Below are positions 1 through 4,707 of a DNA stretch of 5,318 nucleotides, piece after piece (the stretch's first letter is position 1; each line of letters starts with the position of its first letter). Origin of the DNA: Gammaproteobacteria bacterium (GTDB lineage: Bacteria > Pseudomonadota > Gammaproteobacteria > J113); contig RFJX01000185.1 of NCBI GenBank assembly GCA_003694425.1, positions 1 through 5,318 on the forward strand. The letters run 5' to 3'. Made by a program: the position numbers and the translations under genes. The notes below the pieces were generated by a model. The model saw only the letters and a program-made list of their open reading frames with translations, made no database searches and had not been told where the DNA came from.

Positions 1-374
1 CCCTCGCCCCGCTTGACGCTCTTGCGGGGATTGGTGGCCATCGCCTTGACCCCGATGGCCATCTCGCCGATGGGCCCGGAGTCGCGGATGCAGCCGTGGA
101 CCACGATACCGCTCCAGCCGTTGTCGATCCCGAGCTGCGCCAGGTTGTCCCCGACCATGGCGCAACGCAGGGAGCCGCCGGCGTCCACCACCAGGACCCG
201 TCCCTCCCCCGGCTCCTCCAGCGCGGCGCGGACCAGGGTGTTGTCCTCGAAGGCCTTGACCGTGGAGATCGGACCGCAGAAACGGCGCCTGCCCCCGTAG
301 TCGCGGAAGATCGGCAGGGCCACCTGCAGGCGGTCCTCGTGGGCGTCATACAGATCAGCCGTGGCAAAACTCAT
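1..374 (-). CDS. rraA: RraA family protein (RNase E activity regulator / HMG aldolase-like), 3' end cut by window edge
   Basis: The visible 124 codons start [20 protein letters not shown] and match the RraA fold family from its N-terminus. Diagnostic pieces are the FxxYGGRxxFxGPI..VKxFEDN segment (residues 23-45), [12 protein letters not shown] (59-70), GDNLAQ (75-80) and [12 protein letters not shown] (94-105). Full-length members are about 160 residues, so roughly the last 35-40 are missing beyond the left edge. In E. coli, RraA binds RNase E and lowers its activity. Related proteins are metal-dependent 4-hydroxy-4-methyl-2-oxoglutarate aldolases that use an Arg-Asp pair. That pair is present here (R97, D98), whereas E. 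coli RraA as I recall it has Arg-Gln, so aldolase activity is possible. The start at 374 is supported by AGGAG at 387-383, 8 nt upstream, and by alignment of the N-terminus. The gene follows the nitrilase gene on the same strand but is now separated from it by a repeat element. Confidence 0.9.
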   Translation of the reverse strand, partial: MSFATADLYDAHEDRLQVALPIFRDYGGRRRFCGPISTVKAFEDNTLVRAALEEPGEGRVLVVDAGGSLRCAMVGDNLAQLGIDNGWSGIVVHGCIRDSGPIGEMAIGVKAMATNPRKSVKRGE

Positions 375-382
375 CGCTTGGT

Positions 383-387
383 CTCCT
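383..387 (-). promoter_or_regulatory. Shine-Dalgarno site of rraA
   Basis: AGGAG, within the purine-rich GAGAGGAGAC, lies 8 nt upstream of the ATG at 374 on the minus strand. It fixes the start choice. It lies just outside the inserted repeat element, so the element left the translation signal intact. Confidence 0.7.
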
Positions 388-391
388 CTCT

Positions 392-401
392 TGTCATGTA
401 T
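392..401. repeat. Left copy of 10-bp direct repeat, probable target-site duplication
   Basis: TGTCATGTAT matches TGTCATGCAT at 572-581 at 9 of 10 positions, in direct orientation, and the two bracket the inverted-repeat element. This copy lies just upstream of the rraA ribosome binding site. Its position immediately outside the element is what suggests a target duplication. Confidence 0.5.
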
Positions 402-404
402 TTG

Positions 405-431
405 CACCACGGAGACACTGAGAACACGGAG
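405..431. repeat. Left terminus of element: tandem octamers of the form nCACGGAG
   Basis: Three near-copies of an octamer follow one another: CCACGGAG (407-414), ACACTGAG (415-422) and, after one extra A, ACACGGAG (424-431). The opposite terminus, read on the minus strand, repeats the pattern as CCACGGAG then GCACGGAG (564-549). The octamer period and the inverted pairing of the two ends are read directly from the sequence. Confidence 0.6.
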
Positions 432-509
432 ATTTCCCGGTCTCCCGCCTCCCACCCAACAGGAGTGGTCACGAACACCGACGGCCATCGAGAAGCGGCT
501 TGTACGGAT

Positions 510-531
510 GGCCGAAGGCCGATAGCCGATA
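510..531. repeat. Internal hairpin and tandem heptamer within the element
   Basis: GGCC (510-513), GAA loop (514-516) and GGCC (517-520) form a small perfect hairpin. It runs into two back-to-back copies of GCCGATA (518-524 and 525-531), followed by GC. The segment is non-coding and lies between the inverted termini. Function is unknown. Confidence 0.5.
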
Positions 532-571
532 GCAGACAGCCATTTTCCCTCCGTGCCTCCGTGGTGAGCCC

Positions 572-581
572 TGTCATGCAT
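572..581. repeat. Right copy of 10-bp direct repeat, probable target-site duplication, spanning the nitrilase stop codon
   Basis: TGTCATGCAT is the partner of 392-401. On the minus strand it reads ATGCATGACA and contains the last codon (GCA) and the TGA stop of the nitrilase gene. If it is a target duplication, insertion at this site left the nitrilase reading frame intact. Confidence 0.5.
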
Positions 582-1362
582 AAAACTCCGGGCGGCGATC
601 GGCCAGCAGGTCGTTGCGCGGGGTGATGGCCTTGTCGTCGGCCGTGGCCGGGTCGATCTCCACCACCTCGAGGCGGCGGCGCTGGGCCGGGGCCCGGACC
701 AGCAGTACACCGCCGGGGGCCACGATCTGGGAGCGGCCGGTGAAGCGCAGGGTGCCGTGCGGGCGCACATCGGCCCCGAAGCGGTTGGCGGTGACGGCAT
801 AGACCCGGTTTTCCAGACAGCGGGTCAGCATCGCCTGCTGGCAGTAACCGGAGAGCACCAGGTTGGAGGGGTGACACAGGACCTGCGCGCCGCGCAGGGT
901 GAGGGTGCGCGCCACCTCCGGAAAGGCCCAGTCGAAGCAGACCATCATGCCGATCCGCGCCCCGGCCACCTCCACCACCCGCAGCGGCAGGTCACCCGGA
1001 TCGAAGAATTCCTTCTCGGTGTTGAACAGGTGCAGCTTGCGGTAGGTGGCGACGAGCCCCTCCGGACCTATCAGCAGGGCACTGTTGTAGACCTTGTCAC
1101 CCTTGCGCTCGGCGAAGCCGGTGACCAGGTGGAAACCGTTCTCCCGGCACAGCCCGCTGAGCCCCTCCACGGTGGGGGATGCCGCCGGGTCCTCGGCCAG
1201 CGCCATCAGCTCGGCCCGGTCGCGGAAGTGATAGCCGGTGAAGGCCAGCTCCGGCAGCACCAGCAGATCGGCGGCGACCCCGGAGAGGGCCTCGCGGGCC
1301 TGCCGGAGATTGTGGGCCGCCGCGCCGAAACGGGGGCGGAACTGCCAGAAGCCGATACGCAT
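574..1362 (-). CDS. Nitrilase-superfamily carbon-nitrogen hydrolase
   Basis: This 262-residue protein is the usual size for a single-domain CN hydrolase. It should be soluble and cytoplasmic, as no signal peptide or membrane segment is visible. The catalytic triad is complete: Glu38 in [11 protein letters not shown], Lys109 in TYRKLHLF, and Cys142 in [16 protein letters not shown]. Other family marks are [11 protein letters not shown] (92-102), HPSNLVL (164-170), [14 protein letters not shown] (183-196) and the C-terminal [12 protein letters not shown]. The CFDWxFPE form and the tail resemble, from memory, the archaeal PH0642 / P. abyssi nitrilase type more than the classical CWE nitrilases. 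The reaction is hydrolysis of a nitrile, amide or carbamoyl C-N bond; the substrate cannot be read from sequence. The start at 1362 is set by AAGGAGGAG 5 nt upstream. The ATG overlaps the glmU stop (TGATG), so the two are probably co-translated. A longer open frame runs upstream but is only the shadow of glmU. Confidence 0.9.
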   Translation of the reverse strand: MRIGFWQFRPRFGAAAHNLRQAREALSGVAADLLVLPELAFTGYHFRDRAELMALAEDPAASPTVEGLSGLCRENGFHLVTGFAERKGDKVYNSALLIGPEGLVATYRKLHLFNTEKEFFDPGDLPLRVVEVAGARIGMMVCFDWAFPEVARTLTLRGAQVLCHPSNLVLSGYCQQAMLTRCLENRVYAVTANRFGADVRPHGTLRFTGRSQIVAPGGVLLVRAPAQRRRLEVVEIDPATADDKAITPRNDLLADRRPEFYA

Positions 1363-2729
1363 CAGGACTCCTCCTTGCGCGGGCGCCGCCAGCCCGGGAC
1401 ACTCTTCTGCGGGGCGCGGCTCAGGGTGAGGACGTCGTCGGGTGCATCCCGGGTCAGGGTGGTGCCGGCCCCGATGGTGGCGCCGCGGCCGACGCGCACC
1501 GGGGCCACCAGCTGGGTGTCGGAGCCGATGAAGGCATCGTCCTCGATCACGGTGCGATGCTTGCGGGCGCCGTCGTAGTTGCAGGTGATGGTCCCGGCCC
1601 CCACGTTGACGCCGGTGCCGATGTCGGTATCGCCGATGTAGCTCAGATGATTGACCTTGGAACCCTCGCCGATGGTGGAATTCTTCACCTCGACGAAGTT
1701 GCCGATGTGGGTCCCTCCGGCCAGTGAGGTACCCGGCCGCAGCCGGGCGAAGGGCCCGATGCGGCTGCCGGTGCCGATCTCGGCCCCTTCGATGACGCAG
1801 TGGGCCAGCACCTCCACTCCCTCGCCGATCACCGCGTCGCGGATCACGCAGCCCGGTCCGATGCGGCTCCCCTCGCCGATCCGCACCGCCCCCTCCACCA
1901 CCACGTCGACGTCGATCTCCACGTCGCGGCCGGCCTCGAGGCTGCCGCGCAGGTCGAAGCGGGCCGGATCGAGCAGGGTGACCCCCTGACGCATCAGGGC
2001 CTCGGCCTTGCGCCTCTGACAGTGGCGCTCCAGCGCCGCGAGCTGGATGCGGTCGTTCACCCCCATCACCTCGAAGGGATCGTCCGGCCGGACCGTCCTC
2101 ACCTCGATCCCCTCCTGCGCGGCCATCGCCACCACGTCGGTGAGGTAGAACTCGCCCTGGGCGTTGTCGTTCTCCAGCCGCCCGATCCACTTCCGGAGCA
2201 GCCCGGCCCGCACCGCCATGAAGCCGGTGTTGATCTCGCGGATGGCCCGTTGCGCCTCGTCCGCGTCCTTCTCCTCCACGATCCCGGTCACCCGGCCGTG
2301 CTCGTCGCGCAGGATGCGGCCATAGCCGCGAGGCTCCTCCAGCTCCACGGTGAGCAGGCCGAAGCCGGTCGCCCGGCCCGCCTCCACCAGACGCCGCAGG
2401 GTGGCGGTTCCGATCAGCGGCACGTCCCCGTAGAGGATCAGGACCAGGTCACCATCCGGGATCAGCGGCAGGGCCTGCTCCACGGCATGGCCGGTGCCGA
2501 GCTGCTCGGCCTGCTCGATCCAGCGGGCCGGGACCTGCGCGAGTGCCTCGCGCACACGCTCGCCGCCATGCCCGTGGACGATCAGTAGCCGCGGATCCCC
2601 CAGCTCCATGGCCGCCCGGCAGACATGCTCCAGCAGCGGCCGACCGGCCAGCCGGTGGAGCACCTTGGGCAGGGAGGAGCGCATCCGCGTCCCCTGGCCG
2701 GCGGCGAGGATGAGGGTGGTGAGGGTCAT
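1362..2729 (-). CDS. glmU: Bifunctional UDP-N-acetylglucosamine pyrophosphorylase / glucosamine-1-phosphate N-acetyltransferase
   Basis: GlmU acetylates glucosamine-1-phosphate with acetyl-CoA and then couples it to UTP, giving UDP-GlcNAc for peptidoglycan and LPS. The 455-residue length matches E. coli (456). The N-terminal Rossmann uridyltransferase domain shows LILAAGQGTRM (6-16) with PKVLH (21-25), EQLGTGHAVEQALP (75-88), LYGDVPLI (99-106, metal Asp102), INTGFMAVR (166-174) and GVNDR (223-227, Asn225). A linker leads to the left-handed beta-helix from about residue 250. It carries hexapeptide repeats, RPGTSL (331-336), KVNHLSYIGD (358-367, catalytic His361) and GAGTITCNYDG (377-387). The start at 2729 gives the family N-terminus and has tandem AAGGAC upstream; an in-frame ATG at 2792 would add 21 non-conserved residues. 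In many gammaproteobacteria glmU lies near atp genes and glmS. Here it heads a string with a nitrilase and rraA and diverges from purM. Confidence 0.97.
   Translation of the reverse strand: MTLTTLILAAGQGTRMRSSLPKVLHRLAGRPLLEHVCRAAMELGDPRLLIVHGHGGERVREALAQVPARWIEQAEQLGTGHAVEQALPLIPDGDLVLILYGDVPLIGTATLRRLVEAGRATGFGLLTVELEEPRGYGRILRDEHGRVTGIVEEKDADEAQRAIREINTGFMAVRAGLLRKWIGRLENDNAQGEFYLTDVVAMAAQEGIEVRTVRPDDPFEVMGVNDRIQLAALERHCQRRKAEALMRQGVTLLDPARFDLRGSLEAGRDVEIDVDVVVEGAVRIGEGSRIGPGCVIRDAVIGEGVEVLAHCVIEGAEIGTGSRIGPFARLRPGTSLAGGTHIGNFVEVKNSTIGEGSKVNHLSYIGDTDIGTGVNVGAGTITCNYDGARKHRTVIEDDAFIGSDTQLVAPVRVGRGATIGAGTTLTRDAPDDVLTLSRAPQKSVPGWRRPRKEES
1368..1376 (-). promoter_or_regulatory. Strong Shine-Dalgarno site of the nitrilase gene, inside the end of glmU
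   Basis: AAGGAGGAG ends 5 nt before the ATG at 1362 on the minus strand and lies within the last codons of glmU (encoding Lys-Glu-Glu-Ser). It decides the start and indicates direct initiation in addition to coupling through the overlapping TGATG. Confidence 0.8.
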
Positions 2730-2730
2730 C

Positions 2731-2743
2731 GTCCTTGGTCCTT
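2731..2743 (-). promoter_or_regulatory. Tandem Shine-Dalgarno-like AAGGAC pair before glmU
   Basis: On the minus strand AAGGAC occurs twice, at 2743-2738 and 2736-2731, just upstream of the ATG at 2729. The distal copy has the more normal spacing (about 8 nt), while the proximal one is only 1 nt from the ATG. The site supports 2729 over the upstream in-frame ATG at 2792, whose extension would run through the intergenic region. Confidence 0.55.
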
Positions 2744-2764
2744 GTGCCTGGATGAGGGGATAAT
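2735..2764 (+). promoter_or_regulatory. Candidate sigma-70-type promoter for purM
   Basis: A TTGGTC hexamer at 2735-2740 (3 of 6 to TTGACA) and GATAAT at 2759-2764 (5 of 6 to TATAAT) are separated by 18 bp. They would start transcription near 2771 and give a leader of about 57 nt. The AT-rich patch around 2759-2770 is the only one in this gap. The same patch read leftward gives only 4-of-6 -10 hexamers for glmU, so divergent overlapping promoters are possible. I saw no match to the E. coli PurR box. Confidence 0.35.
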
Positions 2765-2816
2765 GGTAATGCACGGGCCTACCCGGACCCAACTGCCACC
2801 GACCGATCCCCCTTCC

Positions 2817-2822
2817 GAGGAG
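2817..2822 (+). promoter_or_regulatory. Shine-Dalgarno site of purM
   Basis: GAGGAG lies 5 nt before the ATG at 2828 and sets that start, which also gives the expected family N-terminus. Confidence 0.75.
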
Positions 2823-2827
2823 CCGTC

Positions 2828-3874
2828 ATGACCGAAACGACCCGCAAGGGCCTGAGCTACGCCGACGCCGGGGTCGACATCGACGCCGGCAACCGACTCG
2901 TCTCCCGCATCGCGCCGCTGGCCGAGCGCACCCGCCGCCCCGGCATGATGGCCGGGCTGGGGGGATTCGGCGCGCTGTTCGACCTGCAGGCGGCCGGCTA
3001 TCAGGACCCGCTCCTGGTGGCCTGCACCGACGGCGTGGGGACCAAGCTCAGGCTGGCCCAGATGCTGGGAGAGCACCGCACCATCGGCATCGACCTGGTG
3101 GCGATGAGCGTCAACGACCTGCTGGTGCAGGGGGCCGAGCCGCTGCTGTTCCTGGACTATTTCGCCACCGGCAGGCTCGACGTGGAGCGGGCCGCCGAGG
3201 TGGTCGAGGGCATCGCCCACGGCTGCCAGGTGGCCGGCTGCGCCCTGGTCGGCGGAGAGACCGCGGAGATGCCCGGGATCTACCGGGACGAGGACTACGA
3301 CCTGGCCGGATTCTGCATCGGCGCGGTGGAGCGGGACCAGGTGATCGACGGCTCCGGGGTGCGGGAGGGCGATGCCCTCGTCGCGCTCGCCTCCAGCGGT
3401 CCCCACTCCAACGGCTACTCCCTCATCCGCAAGGTACTGGAAGCCACCGGCGCCGATCTCTCCCTGCCGCTGGAGGGGGAGCCGCTGGGCCGCCGCCTGC
3501 TCGCCCCCACCCGGATCTACGTTCCCTCGGTGCTGCCGCTGCTGCGCCGGCACGAGATCCGGGCGATGGCCCACATCACCGGGGGGGGACTGCCGGAGAA
3601 CCTGCCCCGGGTCCTGCCGCAGGGGCTGCGGGCGGTAATCGACACCTCGAGCTGGCAGTGGCCGGCGGTATTCCGCTGGCTGCAGGAGGCCGGGGGGATC
3701 GAGACCGCCGAGATGTACCGGACCTTCAACTGCGGAGTGGGGATGGTGCTGGTGATCGCCCCCGAAGAGGCCGAGACCCTGCTCGAGGACCTGGCCGGGG
3801 CCGGCGAGGAGGCCTGGGCGCTGGGCCATGTGGAGACCTGCGACGGCACCGGCCCACGGGTGCTCATCGACTGA
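2828..3874 (+). CDS. purM: Phosphoribosylformylglycinamidine cyclo-ligase (AIR synthetase)
   Basis: PurM closes formylglycinamidine ribotide to 5-aminoimidazole ribotide with ATP, the fifth step of de novo purine synthesis. It is cytoplasmic and dimeric in the family. The 348 residues match E. coli (345). Family segments appear in order: [13 protein letters not shown] (10-22), [10 protein letters not shown] (68-77), [19 protein letters not shown] (87-105), LDYFATG (109-115), GGETAEMPG (142-150), [14 protein letters not shown] (189-202), [13 protein letters not shown] (249-261) and FNCGVGM (300-306). No key segment is missing. The gene diverges from glmU and ends 12 bp before the stop of convergent trmJ. 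purN, which commonly follows purM, is therefore not adjacent. An 8-G run (3581-3588) sits in the HITGGGL codons, but the frame is intact. Confidence 0.98.
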   Translation: MTETTRKGLSYADAGVDIDAGNRLVSRIAPLAERTRRPGMMAGLGGFGALFDLQAAGYQDPLLVACTDGVGTKLRLAQMLGEHRTIGIDLVAMSVNDLLVQGAEPLLFLDYFATGRLDVERAAEVVEGIAHGCQVAGCALVGGETAEMPGIYRDEDYDLAGFCIGAVERDQVIDGSGVREGDALVALASSGPHSNGYSLIRKVLEATGADLSLPLEGEPLGRRLLAPTRIYVPSVLPLLRRHEIRAMAHITGGGLPENLPRVLPQGLRAVIDTSSWQWPAVFRWLQEAGGIETAEMYRTFNCGVGMVLVIAPEEAETLLEDLAGAGEEAWALGHVETCDGTGPRVLID

Positions 3875-3886
3875 CCGGCCTGCGCC

Positions 3887-4663
3887 TCACGCTCCGCGCC
3901 CCCTCTCGGCGGTCTGTTCAACCGCGGCCAGGAAGCCGCGCAGGATCTGCACCTCGTTGTGGTCCAGGCCGGCCCTGACCAGCAACCGCGCCAGGCGCCG
4001 GGGAAGCTGACGCGGCTTGTCCGGATCGAGGAAGCCCACCGCGGTCATGGCGGCGAGCAGATGGCGGTGGAGCGCGTCCAGCTCCTGCCGGGTGGCGGGC
4101 GGCACCCTGCGCTCCTGGCGGCCGGCGGCCTCCCGCCGCTGCGGTGCGCCCGCCGCCATCCGCAGTTCGTAGCACAATACCTGGACCGCGGCGGCCAGGT
4201 TGAGCGAGCTGAAGTCCGGGTCGGTCGGGATCCGGATCGCCCGCTGGCACAGGGCCAGCTCCTCGTTGGTCAGACCGGAGTGCTCGCGCCCGAAGACCAG
4301 CGCCACCTCCTCCCCCGCATCGGCATGGGTCAGCGCCAGCTCGCCGCAGGCGCGGGGGTCGAGCACGGGCCAGGGCAGGCGCCGCTCGCGGGCGGTGGTG
4401 CCGATCACCAGGTGACAGTCGGCCACCGCCTTCGCCAGCGTCTCGCAGACGACGGCCCCGGCCAGCAGGTCGTCGGCGCCGGAGGCGCGGGCGGTGGCCT
4501 CGGCGCAGGGGAAGCGCTCCGGCCTGACCAGATAGAGACGCCGCAGGCCCATCGCCTTCATCGCCCGAGCCGCACCACCGATGTTGCCGGGATGGGTGGT
4601 GCCGACCAGCACCACCCGGATCCGGTCCAGGGAGCGGCACTTTTCCTTCTTGCACTGCGTCAT
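3887..4663 (-). CDS. trmJ: tRNA (cytidine/uridine-32 2'-O) methyltransferase, TrmH/SpoU superfamily
   Basis: TrmJ methylates the ribose 2'-OH of nucleotide 32 in the tRNA anticodon loop using S-adenosylmethionine. The 258-residue protein (E. coli 246) has a SPOUT knot domain. Motif 1 is GNIGGAARAMKAMG (26-39) with Asn27 and Arg33, motif 2 is LVFGREHSGLTNEE (122-135), and motif 3 is FSSLNLAAAVQVLCYE (151-166). A basic linker (about 171-192) leads to the TrmJ-type C-terminal helices with VGFLDPDKP (209-217) and EVQILRGFLAAVEQ (237-250), which distinguish it from other SpoU enzymes. The chosen ATG at 4663 adds about a dozen residues (MTQCKKEKCRS) relative to homologues I recall starting at MLDRIRVVLV. 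No strong ribosome binding site precedes it, and no good ATG/GTG/TTG exists closer to the domain, so the exact start is less certain. Divergence from suhB is conserved in gammaproteobacteria. The isc or cysE genes often found after trmJ are absent here. Confidence 0.95.
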   Translation of the reverse strand: MTQCKKEKCRSLDRIRVVLVGTTHPGNIGGAARAMKAMGLRRLYLVRPERFPCAEATARASGADDLLAGAVVCETLAKAVADCHLVIGTTARERRLPWPVLDPRACGELALTHADAGEEVALVFGREHSGLTNEELALCQRAIRIPTDPDFSSLNLAAAVQVLCYELRMAAGAPQRREAAGRQERRVPPATRQELDALHRHLLAAMTAVGFLDPDKPRQLPRRLARLLVRAGLDHNEVQILRGFLAAVEQTAERGRGA

Positions 4664-4668
4664 TGCGG

Positions 4669-4674
4669 TAGAAT
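4669..4674 (+). promoter_or_regulatory. Candidate -10 element for suhB
   Basis: TAGAAT matches TATAAT at 5 of 6 positions and would start transcription near 4681, giving a leader of about 27 nt. No convincing -35 hexamer lies at 16-18 bp; the nearest TTGCAC (4650-4655) is only 13 bp away. Any -35 would fall inside the first codons of the divergent trmJ gene, so the two 5' ends share regulatory DNA. Confidence 0.4.
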
Positions 4675-4693
4675 CCGGCCTTTGCGATCGATC

Positions 4694-4699
4694 AGGGAG
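4694..4699 (+). promoter_or_regulatory. Shine-Dalgarno site of suhB
   Basis: AGGGAG lies 8 nt upstream of the ATG at 4708. It supports that start over the internal ATGs at codons 4 and 7. Confidence 0.65.
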
Positions 4700-4707
4700 T
4701 CTACTGC

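Larger units (their letters stand above)
402..571. mobile_element. Small non-autonomous (MITE-like) repeat element with inverted termini
   Basis: This 170-bp non-coding insert lies between the nitrilase gene and rraA. Near its left end is CACCACGGAGACACTGAGAA (405-424). The reverse complement of its right end begins CACCACGGAGGCACGGAGGG (566-547). The two match at 16 of 20 positions, with the first 10 identical. The termini are set 3 nt (TTG) and 5 nt (AGCCC) in from a flanking direct repeat. The interior has a GGCC-GAA-GGCC hairpin (510-520) and a tandem GCCGATA pair (518-531). No plausible protein is encoded. CACCACGGAG-type dispersed repeats occur in many environmental proteobacterial genomes; I recall this from general familiarity and it is not a database result. 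The mechanism of movement is unknown, and it could instead be a REP-like sequence or structured RNA. Confidence 0.6.

Noticed and set aside
405..566. CRISPR array
   Set aside because: The repeats are octamers without regular spacers, and the two ends are inverted with respect to each other.
547..571. Rho-independent terminator after the nitrilase gene
   Set aside because: The pairing partner of this arm is about 130 nt away and no T-tract follows on the minus strand. The inverted repeat fits an element terminus better.
96..626. Plus-strand open frame spanning rraA and the repeat element
   Set aside because: It is antisense to rraA and then runs through the non-coding element. There is no ribosome binding site or domain.
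371..877. Minus-strand open frame crossing the nitrilase 3' end and the repeat
   Set aside because: It is an alternative frame of the nitrilase gene that reads on into the element. There is no protein-like composition.
1363..2190. Long open frame continuing upstream of the nitrilase gene on the minus strand
   Set aside because: It runs antiparallel to nothing useful and is simply another frame of glmU. The translation is Arg/Gly-rich and low in complexity, while the nitrilase domain and its ribosome binding site begin at 1362.
757..2588. Plus-strand open frames opposite the nitrilase gene and glmU (757-1578, 1800-2588)
   Set aside because: These are shadows produced by high-GC codon use. 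They are rich in His, Arg, Pro and Gln with no recognisable motif.
2730..2792. Longer glmU start at 2792
   Set aside because: The 21 extra residues ([21 protein letters not shown]) have no counterpart in GlmU and cross the divergent intergenic region. The family N-terminus begins at 2729.
2730..2827. PurR-type operator or riboswitch upstream of purM
   Set aside because: No palindrome resembling the PurR box is visible, and the roughly 57-nt leader is too short and unstructured for a known purine riboswitch.
2726..3829. Minus-strand open frame of 367 codons opposite purM
   Set aside because: It is the exact shadow of purM, which has every family motif. The minus-strand translation is Gln/His/Gly-rich with no motif.
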